64,000 nucleotides of DNA from Siphonodentalium dalli (GCA_032622095.1 CP136069.1:44308194-44372193); one strand, 5' to 3'. Numbered from the stretch's first letter, positions 25,025 to 37,543 are shown. Notes: generated by a model not told the origin, from the letters alone. Numbers and translations are program-made.

Positions 25025-25471
25025 AAAGCCCGATTATAGCATGCCTGTCATGTGCAGAATGAGGTCCCCAGAGGGTGAATTTAGTGACGTTATGCCGCAT
25101 AGCAGGCTAGCATCACCAAATTCACCCTCTGGGGACCTCATTCTGCTTAGGCCTCATCTTTTCTGGAAAGTTTTTTTTATTATCAAATTTCTACAGAAAC
25201 TTCTTCACATAGATTCTATTTCTTTTTTGGTTTAGTTTCTCTATATCCCCAAATTGGCAGGCAACATATTGCATAATCAAGGTTCCCAATGGGTGTATAT
25301 CACAATATTCACCATTTGGGAACTTCAATCTGAGTTTTATGTCTCCCGTATCAGATGAGGCCATGCAGAATGAGGTACCAAGAGGGTGAATTTGGTGATG
25401 CTATCCCACTGTGCGGTATAGCGTCACTAAATTCACCCTATGGGAACCTCATTCTGCAAATGACAGGCTTG
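25025..25471. mobile_element. Family C element, full length, with target duplication
   Basis: The element lies between TTTGAATT at 25017-25024 and 25472-25479. Both terminal hairpins are intact, with GTTCCCAATGGGTG/CACCATTTGGGAAC as a third internal inverted pair. Confidence 0.88.
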
Positions 25472-25677
25472 TTTGAATTGTCCACGAGTATTGCACATAC
25501 ATTTCTATATCCCACCAAATAATCTTATGGCTAATTATGAACCAGCCTAGAAAATTCAAATTGGGGAAAAGTCACTTCTACCTATTTGCATATTAGGGAG
25601 AAGTTGGCTGTGATAAGTCATAATTGGCTGACATTAAATTTACACACTAACATCACCTTTCCATGATCCAAAAGGTA

Positions 25678-26077
25678 TTAACCCTTTACCCAACAGAAGG
25701 GCCCTGTGCCAATGCATTCTCTTATATATGCGAGTCGACCATAGGTCGCCTCGCATATATAAGAGAATGCATTGGCTTAACACATTAAAAATTATAAAAT
25801 TGTTAAAGAATGTAAGAAAAAATGGTAAAAAGTGTTAAAAAAAGATTTTTTTTAGGCCAATGCATTCTCTTATATATGCGAGGCGACCTATGGTCAACTC
25901 GCATATATAAGAGAATGCATTGGCACAGGGTATAACTGTAACTATCACAATGTGGTCAAGGAGCCGGTTCCAATGATATCCATATTTGTATGGTTCTATT
26001 GAGACAGACCGAAGATATTATAGGCTGTTGAAGCTTTATTTGGCCGGTTTTGGCCGGTTTGTTGGGTAAAGGGTTAA
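25678..26077 (+). mobile_element. B1 MITE, full length
   Basis: Both TTAA sites and 18-bp ends are intact. The spacer keeps the AAAGTGTTAAAAAAAG segment that the 6.4 and 49.7 kb copies have lost, so two spacer variants exist. Confidence 0.88.
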
Positions 26078-26277
26078 AGCAATACAAAGACCCAATTATA
26101 AAACCATTCTAATGAGTAAATACACCATAATAATAAGCATATATACTTTACATAAGCTGTTGGGACATATGCATACTGGTATATGAGGGAGAAGTCACTA
26201 CTCCCTGGACAATGATAGGGAGAAGAGTGGAACAATTTTGGGAGATGTCTCCCTAATCGCCTTCTAGACTGGCCGCT

Positions 26278-26833
26278 AATATATTAAATGGACGTGATAT
26301 CTAACTACACTCTTAAAATCAGTCTCCTATCTGTTCACTCATTCAGAAAAATCCTGATCAATTTCATAGTAGATCTCTTGGCTAAATTTCTATAAATTAG
26401 AAATCAACATCAGAATGGTGAATGAATAAATTACCTCACCATTCTCTTTTTGTTGCGAAAAACAACAGACAATTGTGAAAACTATTATTATTTTGCCAAA
26501 GATGAACGTGACCACAGAGGCACATAATCCATTTGTTGGTGTGATTACTTCTGTTCTGTTTTCATTTGGTATCAACACATAGAGGAAATTATCACAAGCG
26601 TTATCCTAATTTCTCTAAGAAATAGTAACTTTCACAAATTCATTCAAAATTGACTATTTGACAAAAATGTATAGATCTCACCAAATAACCCCATAGCTAA
26701 TATATCAAATGGACGTTAAATCTAACTACAGTCTCCTATCAGTTCGCTCATGTGGAAAAATCCTGATCGATTTCAAGGTAGATCTCTCGGCCAAATTTCT
26801 ATAAATTAGAAATCAACATCAGAAGACCAAAAT
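26278..26833. repeat. Local direct duplication of 135 bp
   Basis: AAATGGACGT...ATCAACATCAGAA is found at 26284-26412 and 26706-26833. The upstream part, AATTTCTCTAAGAAA to CACCAAATAA, also matches 24980-25530, where a family C element has inserted. Confidence 0.7.
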
Positions 26834-27317
26834 TATTTTTCCTCCGTGTAATCAGACGTGAACTGTACGTCGATGTAATTATTTAAGTCGCGGAGCAAGG
26901 AAGTATACAAGTGGAAGACGGATTCCTCAATTTGCAATCTCCCCACGGGTTATCATGGAGAAAACCATTCAATTCATGCTCGATTAGGAAATACGAGGGA
27001 AAGGGATTTGGGGAAGTTCACGAACAACTTGACACATCAGAAATTAACCCAGAAGTGAAAATTGCTGATGGAATGGAGAAAGCATTTATTGCCTTGGTTA
27101 CGGCCAAGAAATGGGATGCTTAAATTAGGACACGAATCCCCATAATAGCCTGGTTCAGTTTTAATAAACGTGTTGGTAATGTCAATTAAAGTAAAGCAAT
27201 TCATGTTCAGGGGCAGCGGGCATGCAAGGGTTCCAGCCCCGGCCCCTCTTGTCCTTCAATGACACCTGCACAAATACGTAATTTATATTTGGAAAACAAT
27301 AGCATCGCTAGGGCATG

Positions 27318-27560
27318 GCAAAATATGCCCCATGGTAATTCCAACAAAGGGCCATAACTCTGGTGAAAATTGGCAGGTGGAACCCATGATAATTCCAACA
27401 AGGGTCCATAACTCTGGTGAAAATTGGCGGGCTGAACCCAAATTTGAACTTGTCCTGTATTTTTGGGCTAGTAAAATCACATACCAAATTTCATTCCATT
27501 CAGTTCAGACTTACTAATGTTATCATCCAGAAATGAAAAAAGCAAATTGACGGACAGACA
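27318..27560 (+). repeat. Decayed repeat with two 50-bp units
   Basis: GGGCCATAACTCTGGTGAAA and its near copy at 27401 are tandem, followed by ATACCAAATTTCATTCCATT and GACGGACAGACAGAC. Such text is common in bivalve repeats. Confidence 0.55.
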
Positions 27561-28065
27561 GACAATAAGCAATAACATTATAGGTCCTGTGTCCGTTTTT
27601 TTAAACGGCGGTATAAAAAGTGCCCTTCTATGGGCCAGCCACATCTTGCCCTTCATCCCTTATGCCATCCCTATTCGTGTCACCACTGGGACTACACATG
27701 CACAGTCATTTGGCACAAACTTGTTGTGTCCGGCATGTAACAGTAATCAAATTTCAAATGACAAAGACCAAAATTGAGTGAGTGGTAAATGCCTAAGCAG
27801 CCAATAAGAGAATATGATTTACCTGTGAAAAATGGTTTTATGTAGTCTGTATCAATTATCAAGATTGCCACAGTATGCAACTGTCACATACCTGTTTTCC
27901 TACATGATGGGATTAAATTTATAAATGTACATGTTTTGTGCGACAAATCAGGTGACTTACAGGGAACACATAACTGTAACTGAACCTGGCTATGGTCTTG
28001 AATAAGAATCTGAGGTATGCTTCAGATAACCCGATTTGGGAGAAATGTTCTCCTTCCTTCAGCCA

Positions 28066-28416
28066 ACTTCTTAGGCCTCATCGTTTCTCTCGAAAGTTTC
28101 TTTATTATCAAATTTCTATGGAAACTTCTTCACATAGATTCTATTTATTTTTTAGTTTAGTTTTGATATATCGCCAAATTGGTAGACGACACATTGCATA
28201 ATCAAGGTTCCCAATGGGTGAACAACACAATATATACCATTTGGGAACTTCAAATCTGAGTCTGTCTCCTATAGCAGATGAGGCCATGCAGAATGAGGTC
28301 CCCGTAGGGTGAATTTGTTGATGCTAGCCAGCTATGCGGGATAGCGTCACTAAATTCACCCTCAGGGGACCTCATTCTGCAAATGGCAGGCACACTAAAC
28401 TCAGGCTTGATGCTCC
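28066..28416. mobile_element. Family C element, left-truncated
   Basis: It starts at TTAGGCCTCATC and runs through the right hairpin to CTCAGGCTTG. Confidence 0.78.
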
Positions 28417-28684
28417 AGTAAAGAAAGGGTTAAGAAGAGTCTTACAGTTTATATCTGGCAGTCCCTGTGATTGTCGTGATTCCGTCTGAAGATATTCCCG
28501 TCTGGGTCTCTGGGATGAATCTTAGATGTTGATCAGAAAGTCACATAAATGCCTCAAGCTAAGATGTGGGACATTTAAAAGCTCATATCTTCATCTGAGA
28601 GTGATCTGTAAGAATAGTGTACATTATATGAGATTATATCAGCATGCTTGGTGTCATTATAGGTGTGATACTAGTATAAACTAC

Positions 28685-28732
28685 GGGTGGGCTGTCGGTG
28701 GGCTGTCGGTGGGCTGTCGGCGGGCTGTCGCA
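28685..28732 (+). repeat. 11-bp minisatellite
   Basis: GGTGGGCTGTC is repeated four times, the last with one C change. Confidence 0.8.
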
Positions 28733-28779
28733 ATGGGACTAAGGATACCCTCATGGCAGCCAGTCTTCTGCATTTTGCA

Positions 28780-29800
28780 AACAATTTTAAGTCAAAAAGG
28801 GGAATAACTCCACATAAATAAAAGTCGGATGGACCACATAATTGCAGGTACACACGATCCCATGGTACTAAAAAACTGTGGCAAGTTTAAAAAAACTTTA
28901 CGCCAGAGGCCTAAGCAGAATGAGGTCACCAGAGGGTGACTTCCACTGTGTGGGCTAGCATCACCAAATTTGCCCTCTGGGGATCTCAATCTGAGGCCTC
29001 ATCTTCTCGGAAGTATCTCTAGTCTCAAATTAACATTGTTTTTAGTTACTTTTTCCCTTCTTCTGCAAATTTCAGACACACCATATCCAAGCTTGGATAC
29101 AGTTTAAAATTATAAGTTGAACACCCCCCCCCCCTATAGTCACGTCACTGTTCATCAAGATAAGTTAGAATGGATAGCTACAAACTAGAGGTGTGACTGT
29201 CCCAATGGGACTACAGATACCCCCCTGTTTTTAAAATACTAAGATGTTTCACATGTCAGTAAACATTTAGTTAAAATAATAAAATAACAGTTCCCATTGC
29301 AGGTGTACAACCATAACCCTAATCTTAAACCTATTGACCGAAAAATGTAGGAATAAAAGCTTGGAAAAAATTATGTATGTTGCGAAAAAAATTCTAAGTC
29401 GAAAAAGGGGAATAACTCCACCAAAAAATGTCAGACAGACGTCATAATCGCAGGTGCACAAGTTCCCATGGTACTAAATATCTGTGCCACGTTTTTAAAA
29501 AAATGTAGGAATAAAAGCTCGGACAAAAGTATACATGTTGCGAAAAATTTCTAAGTCGAAAAAGGGGGGATAACTCCACGAAAAAAAGGCTGACAGATGT
29601 CATAATCGCAGGTTCCCATGGTGATTGATGTCTGTGCCAAGTTTCACGACAATTGATAAAAAAACGACTGAGAAAAACTCCGGACAAATTTGTGTCCACA
29701 GACGGACGACGGACGGACGAGCTGACTCCAGTATACCCCCCCCCCCTAACTTTGTTGCGGGGGTGGGGGGGGGGGGTATAATAATGAAGTCAGACTTGGA
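28780..29800. repeat. Array of GGGGAATAACTCCAC units ending in GTATACCCCCC
   Basis: Units of about 180 bp with AAGTCGAAAAAGGGG, AACTCCAC, ATAATCGCAGGT and CCCATGGTACTAAAT occur near 28790, 29395 and 29555. The array ends GACGGACGACGGACGG then CCAGTATACCCCCC. A family C fragment interrupts it. Confidence 0.7.
28905..29100. mobile_element. Family C element, partial
   Basis: GCCTAAGCAGAATGAGG to CTTGGATAC, with one hairpin (28918-28993) and the TTTTTCCCTTC block. It lies within a decayed GTATACCCC-type repeat. Confidence 0.65.
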
Positions 29801-30078
29801 AGAATAATCAGCTTCAGGTTAAAATTATCCCTAATTACACAAAAAAACAAATATACTTATACAAACCGTTTTATCAGTGTTTGGCCTAGTCGGGAGGTAG
29901 TTCTGGTGTGTGTGTTCACTAATAACAATGCGTTTCTCTAAAGTAAGCCATCTAGTCTGAAAAAATAACATATTCTCTCATATCATACTGGGATGAACTG
30001 GGGAAATAAGCTTATAACTCTGATTGAACATGTTTGAATGAATTTACTCGTTCTGGCAATTCATTGAGGCATCTCTAC

Positions 30079-30144
30079 CTGAATTTCATCAACCACCAAA
30101 ACGGAAAGCACTTTCAAGGTTGAGTCATATAAACAATTGTTGTT
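30079..30144 (-). CDS. Weak candidate exon
   Basis: A 66-bp segment lies between the good acceptor CTGCTGATTCTACAG| and the donor ATTCAG|GTAGAGATG. Only one frame is open (phase 0 to 0), reading NNNCLYDSTLKVLSVLVVDEIQ. Twenty-two open codons are not unlikely by chance, and the phase does not connect directly with the 54.5 kb exon. It is listed because both splice sites are good. Confidence 0.22.
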
Positions 30145-30234
30145 CTGTAGAATCAGCAGGTAGGTATGTGCTACTGACAACTTGCTGGCACAGTATTAAT
30201 TTATGCTCACTTGAATTATCCCACCAGACTGATC

Positions 30235-30619
30235 TTAACCCTTTACCCAACAAACCGGCCAAAACCGGCCAAATAAAGCTTCAACAGCCTAAAATATCTT
30301 CGGTCTGTCTCAATATGGATATCATTGGAACCGGCTCCTTGACCACATTGTGATGGTTACAGTTATGCCCTGTGCCAATGCATTCTCTTATATATGCGAG
30401 TCGACCATAGGTCGCCTCGCATATATAAGAGAATGCATTGGCCTAAAAAAAAAACTTTTTAACACTTTTTACCATTTTTTCTTACATTCTTTAACAATTT
30501 TATACTTTTTAATGTGTTAAGCCAATGCATTCTCTTATATATGCGAGGCGACCTATGGTCGACTCGCATATATAAGAGAATGCATTGGCACAGGGCCGTT
30601 CTGTTGGGTAAAGGGTTAA
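30235..30619 (-). mobile_element. B1 MITE, full length, inverted
   Basis: The ends and two hairpins are intact. Compared with 8847-9235 it lacks about 17 bp after TCTGTCTCAATA and keeps two AACCGGCC units. Confidence 0.88.
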
Positions 30620-31729
30620 AAGGTACTCAATCCAATCAGAAGGTCCGGTCCCCATATCATCAAGATACAACAACATCAACATTTCTTCAAAATACGATTT
30701 AGATTCGATTAATTGCAACAAAATAACGCTAACCATGCACTGTCAACTATGGTATCAAATTTATCACTTGAGAATCACAAAATTTGGCTGTATTACCACT
30801 TGATTTTAGAGTTATCCATCTTCATCTGCAATTTTGTCCGAGACTGTCCGTTTGATGTTTTTCAGGGCCACAAATAATTGCACATCTCTGAGTCAGTAGT
30901 TTGATAGTTAGTGACGAAATACTACGTATTGCTATTTACCTTTAAGTATTATGTGCATTCTGAACTACTTAACCAGTGGACAGTTGTGTATTTGTACAAA
31001 AGGACGCACAGTGCCGTAACATCGTAGTAACTGTGTCAGGGATACGGGAAGCATAAAACAACACATTGTATTAATATTTTTGTGTATTTTTTATATTTAA
31101 ATTACTCCCGCCAATTCACCCCCATTAACAATGCGAGGTAATTTTTGTACAATATGTTCTAAAAATAATTAGCTTACAATGGATTCATGGAGATGATGAA
31201 ATATTAGTATGACAGAGAAGATTTGATCGAAAGCATTTAAATTATGTCACAAGACTCGCTTTGATGCTGGCTAATAAATATTTATCCCCGAATGGAATAA
31301 AAGTTAAACATAATTTCAAGCAGTCACGCATAGATGGGTTCATGTTTGCTGGATGTCTTAAACTGTTAATAGGGTGTCTATCGTCGAAACACGTAAAATA
31401 GTGCCAAACAGGGCCCTTTTGTCGGGTGGTGGCCCTGTCAAAATTGACACATTATTGATCATAAAGGCCTACAATTTGACAACAATACGCAAGGAGGTAT
31501 AAACGTTAAAACAAAACGTGTGTCGGTTGAAATCGAATTACATTCGATCGAGTATGGTCGGTATTGTTTCAAACAGAACCGAGTTGTTTTCTCGGTTAAC
31601 CGCCCATCACTAACAATATTTTAAGACTTGACAATGAAATAAAGGTCAGATCATGTAATAGATAATATTATTATATAATCATAAGTCTCTTTCCCCAATT
31701 CCTATGTTAAAACGTAATGAAAAAAGTCG

Positions 31730-32105
31730 AAAATGAAGTGTAATGTTAGGAAAAACAGTCCAAGCCAAGCCTGAGCCGCATCATGTAGAGAGGGTGTTGT
31801 GAGAAGCATGTATACCAAAAATTATTGAAATCGGTTCATATTTGTTAAAGTTATTAAGTCGGACAGAATTTTCTAAGTCAAAATAAGTCGAAAAGTACGG
31901 TGTAACTTAAAAAAAGAAAGTCGGACCGCACCGCAATTAGCATCATGTGGAGAGGCAGTCCTAAGGAGATTGCATACAAAAAATTCTTGAAATCGGTTCA
32001 TAGTTGTTCGAGTTATGAGGTCGGATGGATGGACGGACGGACACACGGACAGACGCAGTCAATCCAGTATACCCCCCATTTTCTTCGAAAGTGGGGGTAT
32101 AAAAA
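31730..32105 (+). repeat. Repeat with two GAAATCGGTTCATA units
   Basis: TTGAAATCGGTTCATA occurs at 31826 and 31987 with AAGTCGAAAAG between, then GGATGGACGGACGGACAC and CCAGTATACCCCCCATTTTC. Confidence 0.65.
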
Positions 32106-32109
32106 TCAA

Positions 32110-32440
32110 GATATCTAACGTTCACCTCATTAATGAAACATCAAGATAATAAAAGATCTGAGTGACGTCAGATAATCAGGGGTTAACATAACTTATTATA
32201 AGACCTGAAAATAGATAAGGTTTTCCCAGCGATGTTCAACGTCTTGTCCAATCAAAGTGCGTTTCATATAATAAAACACTTGTCGCATGGTTTCTTGGTT
32301 TGACACGAGAAATGAATGACTTCCTCCGGTTGACAATTCCTCGTGTCAACCTCGAAACAATGCAATAATTGTATAATAATGTATTCAAGCGTTTATTGAA
32401 TATTTACATTATTACCCCAGGTAGCAATGCTGGATCTAAA
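32110..32440. promoter_or_regulatory. Unique block with CRE palindrome
   Basis: TGACGTCA at 32163-32170 is a full cAMP-response element. The block is free of the repeat families and includes TTGTCCAATCAAAG (CCAAT-box-like, near 32251). It may be regulatory, but there is no supporting gene nearby. Confidence 0.22.
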
Positions 32441-33472
32441 TATGTGCTGCCATTTTACAGGCGCTACACTAGAGCGGCAAGGCATATGCACCCACACATC
32501 CACGTGAACTTTCACTTGCTCAACACGCTATAGGTACCTATATTTCGAGCCCAGATAAGACAAAAGCCATCACAGTACAAATGACCTTGCTCAAGGGTCC
32601 CAACTTGTGACAGATTTTAACAGCGTACGACTCTACAGCCACACGTCGCTTAGGCCAAAACAAATTAATTCTCGGTTTCCGATAACATAATTGGGATAAT
32701 TTTCCAGACAGGCAGGCAGGGCTTTTTTTTTTTTTTTTTTTACAATTTATATTTTTAAACCTTTCAGTAGTAAGCGATATAATAGTGTAGTCACGGTTCC
32801 ATGGAATATGGTAGATCAATGAGTATTGAAAATGAGCTTAGCATTGGATAAAAACATGTTGTCCCTTGAATTCTTTCACTCTGCAGGAAGATCTCTAGCA
32901 ACTTTGAGCTTAATAACAGACTTATATTTTTGCTTTTGGGATTGGGAAAAACGATAAATATTCACATTGACACTCTAACAGGTAACTATAGACTAGCCTT
33001 CTGGACAAAATTAAAAAAAAAATTAAGGCAGGCAAGAAAATCTCAGCCAGGCAAACAAAGAGGTTTTTATTTTGGCCTTAATCTGCTTAATCTGACAAAT
33101 TCACTGTTGCAGGAAAGACAATAGTCCACCGGTGGGCGGCAAACTCATAACACTGATTTGACAACATTAAAGGTCGAACATGCTAACCACTTGGCATTCG
33201 AGCTCCCCAATCATTCATTGGGTCTGGAAAGCCTTGCTAACTCACTGTTTGCGAACACTCAAGAGAGTAGAATTGAATACGCCCATAAGGTATCTATACA
33301 TTTACTACTTTTTCAGAAACAGATCATGGGTTCCCGTTTGGCCACTCTGTTGCCGATATAAATGCACAGACATCCAATCATTGCAACACATGAAGGTCCT
33401 TATCAACGATATTCGAACATAGCATTCACTGCATCATATGTGATTTCTGCATTGTCATCGTCAAGTGCCAAG

Positions 33473-33688
33473 TACAGTAATGCCCTAAATAATCGACTCC
33501 TTAACCACAGCAGAATTATGGGTAACTTTTCAGGATTTAGTCAGAAATATGGCTTGTTGCAATTCATCGGAAAGCTCCCAGTGAGAGCTTTCTGATGAAT
33601 GGCAACAAGCCATATTTCCGACTAAATCCTGAAAAGTTACCCATAATTCTGCTGTGGTTAAGGAGTCGATTATTAGGGCATTACTGTA
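33473..33688. mobile_element. Family A foldback, near perfect
   Basis: Arms of about 105 bp pair with very few mismatches and meet at CTCCCAGTGAGAG. TA flanks are intact. Confidence 0.88.
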
Positions 33689-34026
33689 TATTATACTGCT
33701 GAATATGAAATTTCCCTTATTAACCTATATCATAAATAGAACAAAATCATAATCGGCTGATAAACGTCGATGAAATGTTGACAGTACAAGACCATTGGAA
33801 CAACGTAATATACTGCCTGCATTAGAAAGTATCAATTTTTGTTCATTATGGTTCAGAAGGGACTTAGCTGAGAAATTTGTCATACTTAATTGATCGGAAG
33901 TCTATCCCTTGGGTAAAATAAAATGAAAAACAGACATAGGAATTGGGACAAATATGGAGAACTGATAATGATTCAATTCATCACATAATGGAGGGCATCC
34001 AATATATGTTTCAATTGATAACAAGC

Positions 34027-34220
34027 TACAGTAATTACCTAATTAATCGACTCTTTAACCACAGCAGAATTATGGGTAATATGGCTTGTTGCCATTCATC
34101 GGAAGCTCTCCCCGAGAGCTTTCCTATGAATGGCAACAAGCCATATTTCCGACTAAATCCTGAAAAATTACCCATAATTCTGCTGTGGTTACGGAGTCGA
34201 TTATTTAGAGCATTACTGTA
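34027..34220. mobile_element. Family A foldback
   Basis: The left arm lacks the CTTTTCAGGATTTAGTC segment; the right arm is complete. Confidence 0.84.
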
Positions 34221-34263
34221 GCTAAAGATGAATTTTGGATTCCGGCTCAATTTTTACAGAACC

Positions 34264-34344
34264 ATTATAAGCCTGAGAATAAGGTGCACATCATTTGTAG
34301 ATGAGGTCCCCAGAGGGTAAATTTAGTGACGCTATCCCGCATAT
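34264..34344. mobile_element. Family C left-end fragment
   Basis: TAAGCCTGAGAATAAGG to GTGACGCTATCCCGCAT; the copy stops before the hairpin turns back. Confidence 0.6.
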
Positions 34345-35054
34345 AATTTCATTCCATCCAGTTGAGACCATCTAAAGTTATCATCCAGAAACCAAAAGCG
34401 AATGGAGGGATGGATGGACAGGACAGACACAACAATATTAACATATTAAAGTGATGTGAAACACTCCGGTTTGGTGACCAAACAGATATTGAGAATAATC
34501 GTGCTCAAAGTAGTTATTTTTACGAATATTAATCCAAATTTACAACACACACTGTCATTCTTATATATTAATTAAATGCAGTGACTCTCGATGGCGAAAT
34601 CATTTTTCGTTAGTTTATCGCAGATAGATGCGTCCCGAATCGAGTAGTAAATATTTACATTTGAGCGTAGTTCTGACGATGTTTTCTATGGAATGGTATG
34701 GTCGGTTTGCTTCAGATTTTCGGCAAAGTTATTAGATTGGTACATTCCTCCAATTGGCATAGCGCCTGGATACTAACTGATCAGTTTCGCGCACCCAAAC
34801 AAGTACATAATATGTCTTTGATACATCCTGTATTTTTTTTTATCAAAAGCAGCATATAAAAAGTTACGTTCTTTGGCATTTTATAAGCTAACTTCACATG
34901 TGGCTTTTAACCAATTTGTCAAAGGTGCAAAGCCAAGATTTATGTGAAATAAGATGACCTAGTTACTGACATCTCTCGCAGCTCAAAACATTTGGCTGTC
35001 ATAGAGGTTATAGAAATTCCATTTGACACAAAACTATCATGAAAATATGGTGCT

Positions 35055-35425
35055 AGACAGATTAGAATAAGGTCCTCAGAGGGTGAAGTTAGTGATGGTA
35101 CAGTGGGCTAGTATCACCAAATTCTCCCTCTGGGGACCTCAACCTGCATGGCCCCATCTGCTATGGGAGGCCATTTAAGTTCCAAGATGGTGAAGATAGT
35201 GTTGTGCACCTAGATTATGCATTGTGTCCTCTGCCAATTTGGGGAATATAGAGAAATTAAACAAGCCTGAAAAAGAAACTTTAAAAAACTTTGTTAATTT
35301 GACAATAAAGATACTTTCCAGAGAAGATGAGGCCTAAGCAGAAGGTGAATTTACTGATGCTGCCAGCTGTGCGGAGTAGTGTCACTAAATTCACCCTCTG
35401 GGGACCTCTTTCTGCAAATGTGTAG
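35055..35425. mobile_element. Family C element, inverted and diverged
   Basis: Left hairpin, internal GCATTGTGTCCTCTGCCAAT block and right hairpin are recognisable with several deletions. Confidence 0.72.
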
Positions 35426-35918
35426 CACCATAATTTCAGGCAGGCAACTGAATAGGCGAATGACAGCCATTTATGAAGATCGTCTATGTATTTGTTGCTC
35501 ATTAGCAGCAGATATACAATATTCATATCCTAACTGTATTTAATATAGAATTGTAGTAAATATTCATTTACTATTTTCCTTGTAAGCAGAAAACTGGTCC
35601 AAGAAATTCTGAATAATTAGGTGTTAAATCAGAGTGTGATTTTTTGTGCCTCACGAAAACACAGCATATATTCTTTATGTTGACATAATTCAACCATAAA
35701 CAACACAAAAAGTGATAAATGTCTTCCACCATTAAATATATAGCTTTCAACACCTCACACACCTAACTATATCAATGTTTGGACAGTCCCACCTGAGCAA
35801 ACCCACCCAACAACTGATAAAGTGATCAGGAAATTTATCAATTGGGTACACATTACACTGTTATATATTAGACTGGAAACCCTGACCACCCAAAGACCTC
35901 ATCAGACAAGACATTTAG

Positions 35919-36150
35919 TTCAACCCTTTCATGATGGGAGCTGCGCTGGTGCAGCATCAAAGATCATGTGCCAGTTCATTCTCATTTATATGAGTCTCCC
36001 ATAGGGAGCCTCGCATATATATAGGAGAATGCACTGGCTTACAAGATCAAGGTAAATATTGTTAGGACAATGTACTCTGTTATATATGTGAAGATCCCTA
36101 TGCATTGGCACAGGGTTTTCACAAAATTTCAGGAAGCTCCAGTAAAATGA
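35919..36150 (+). mobile_element. B3 MITE, decayed, first of a tandem trio
   Basis: CAACCCTTTCATGATGGGAGC marks the left end (TTAA decayed to TTCA). The second hairpin has lost one arm near 36090. The right end is blurred after GGAAGCTCCAG. Confidence 0.65.
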
Positions 36151-36947
36151 CCACTATATGGCCAAAATCAAAGGCTACAGATACTAGGTTACTTATGGGT
36201 GGCTCCTGGTGACCGACCGACTCCCACACCCACCTCCCCCGACCAGTCCCCAAATTTATCAAGTCCTCAAAATTTCATATCAATTTCCATCTGGTACCTC
36301 GACCTTTCCAACTCTTATAAATTTCAAACCTGACACCACATATGGTTGGAAATTATTACAACTGTTGGCCATTTCAGGGAAAATATTTTATCAAAATTAG
36401 GCAAATATTAATCCTTTCTTGACGGGAGCCATGCTGGTGCAACATTACAGATCCTGTGCCAGTGCATTCTCTTTTATATGCTAGTCTCCATATGGAGCTT
36501 CGCATATATAGAGAATGCTTCGCCTATATAGAGAATGCACTGGCTTACAAGATGAAGGTAAATATCGTTAGTCGAACTTATTCTCTTATATATGCAAGGC
36601 TCCCTATGGGAGACTCACATATATAAGAGAATGCACTGGCACAGGTTTTTCGCAAAACTTCAGGAAGCTCCAAAAGGGTTAAATGCCCAATATATGGCCA
36701 AAATCAAAGGCTACAGATACTAGGTTACTTATGAGTGGCTCCTGGTGACCTCATCGACCCCTACAAACACACCTCCCCCAAACAGTCCCCAAATTTACCA
36801 AGTCCTGGAAATTCCATATCAATTTCCATCTGGTACCTCGACCTTTCCAACTCTTATAAATTTCAAACCTGACACCACATATGGTTGGAAATTTTGCAAC
36901 TGTTGGCCATTTCAGGGAAAATATTTGACCAAAAGTAGGCAAATATT
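36148..36947. repeat. 537-bp tandem duplication including a MITE
   Basis: The segment beginning TATGGCCAAAATCAAAGG occurs at 36155 and again at 36691 and runs about 260 bp in each copy, through CTGTTGGCCATTTCAGGG. Each is followed by a B3 element. The repeat unit is therefore spacer plus MITE, which suggests unequal exchange between neighbouring B3 copies. Parallel open frames in the two spacers share FPSGTSTFPTLINFKPDTTY but carry no known domain. Confidence 0.85.
36408..36682 (+). mobile_element. B3 MITE, second of the trio
   Basis: TTAATCCTTTCTTGACGGGAGC to CAAAAGGGTTAA. The first hairpin has a local duplication, TATATAGAGAATGC repeated at 36509 and 36526. Confidence 0.75.
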
Positions 36948-37215
36948 AATACTTTCTTGACGGGAGCTGTGCTGGTGCAACATTACAGATCCTGTGCCAG
37001 TGCATTATCTTACATAGGTGAGTCTCCCATAGGGAGCTGGGAGACTCGCATATATAAGAGAATGCACTGGCTTACACGGTCAAGGTAAATATTGTTAGGC
37101 CAATATATTCTCTGATATATTTGAGGCTCCCTATTGGAGACTCACATATATAAGAGAATGCATTGGCACAGGGTTTTCGCAAAATTTCAGGAAGCTCCAG
37201 ACATGGAAGGGTTAA
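36946..37215 (+). mobile_element. B3 MITE, third of the trio
   Basis: TTAATACTTTCTTGACGGGAGC to GGAAGGGTTAA. Hairpin arms are clear at 36996-37073 and 37099-37168, although the first has an internal duplication of the inner stem. Confidence 0.76.
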
Positions 37216-37324
37216 ACATTTGAATGCTGTTTTTAAAATGAACAAAATTCACACTAAATACTATCAGAACAAGTTCAACCTATTTATTTACTGAAATTTC
37301 AAACTAGTACACAATTCCAATAAA

Positions 37325-37543
37325 TACAGTAATGCCCTAAATAATCGACTCCTTATAACCAGAGCAGAATTATGGGTAACTTTTCAGGATTTAGTCGGAA
37401 ATATGGCTTGTTGCCATTCATCGGAAAGCTCTCGGGGAGAGCTTTCCGATGAATGGCAACAAGCCATATTTCCGACTAAATCCTGAAAAGTTACCCATAA
37501 TTCTGCTCTGGTTAAGGAGTCGATTATTTAGGGCATTACTGTA
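37325..37543. mobile_element. Family A foldback, best-preserved copy
   Basis: The two arms are almost perfectly complementary and share derived changes (CAGAGCAG with CTGCTCTG), showing that both arms changed together. TA is present at both ends. Confidence 0.9.

Noticed and set aside
26390-26578. Minus frame with a membrane-like SVVTFIFGKIIIVFTIVCCF
   Set aside because: AT-rich DNA readily encodes hydrophobic runs; the acceptor is poor, a second frame is equally open, and part of it is duplicated repeat.
30633-30745. Possible minus exon VSVILLQLIESKSYFEEMLM
   Set aside because: Open frame is attractive but the donor would overlap the B1 insertion and its phase does not match the 30.1 kb candidate.
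32538-32819. 93-codon minus frame
   Set aside because: It contains a poly-lysine run from a T-tract and GACCTTGCTCAAGGGTC repeat text.
36209-36960. Pair of proline-rich open frames sharing FPTLINFKPDTTYG
   Set aside because: They are the two copies of the tandem spacer; frames diverge downstream, so there is no sign of coding constraint.
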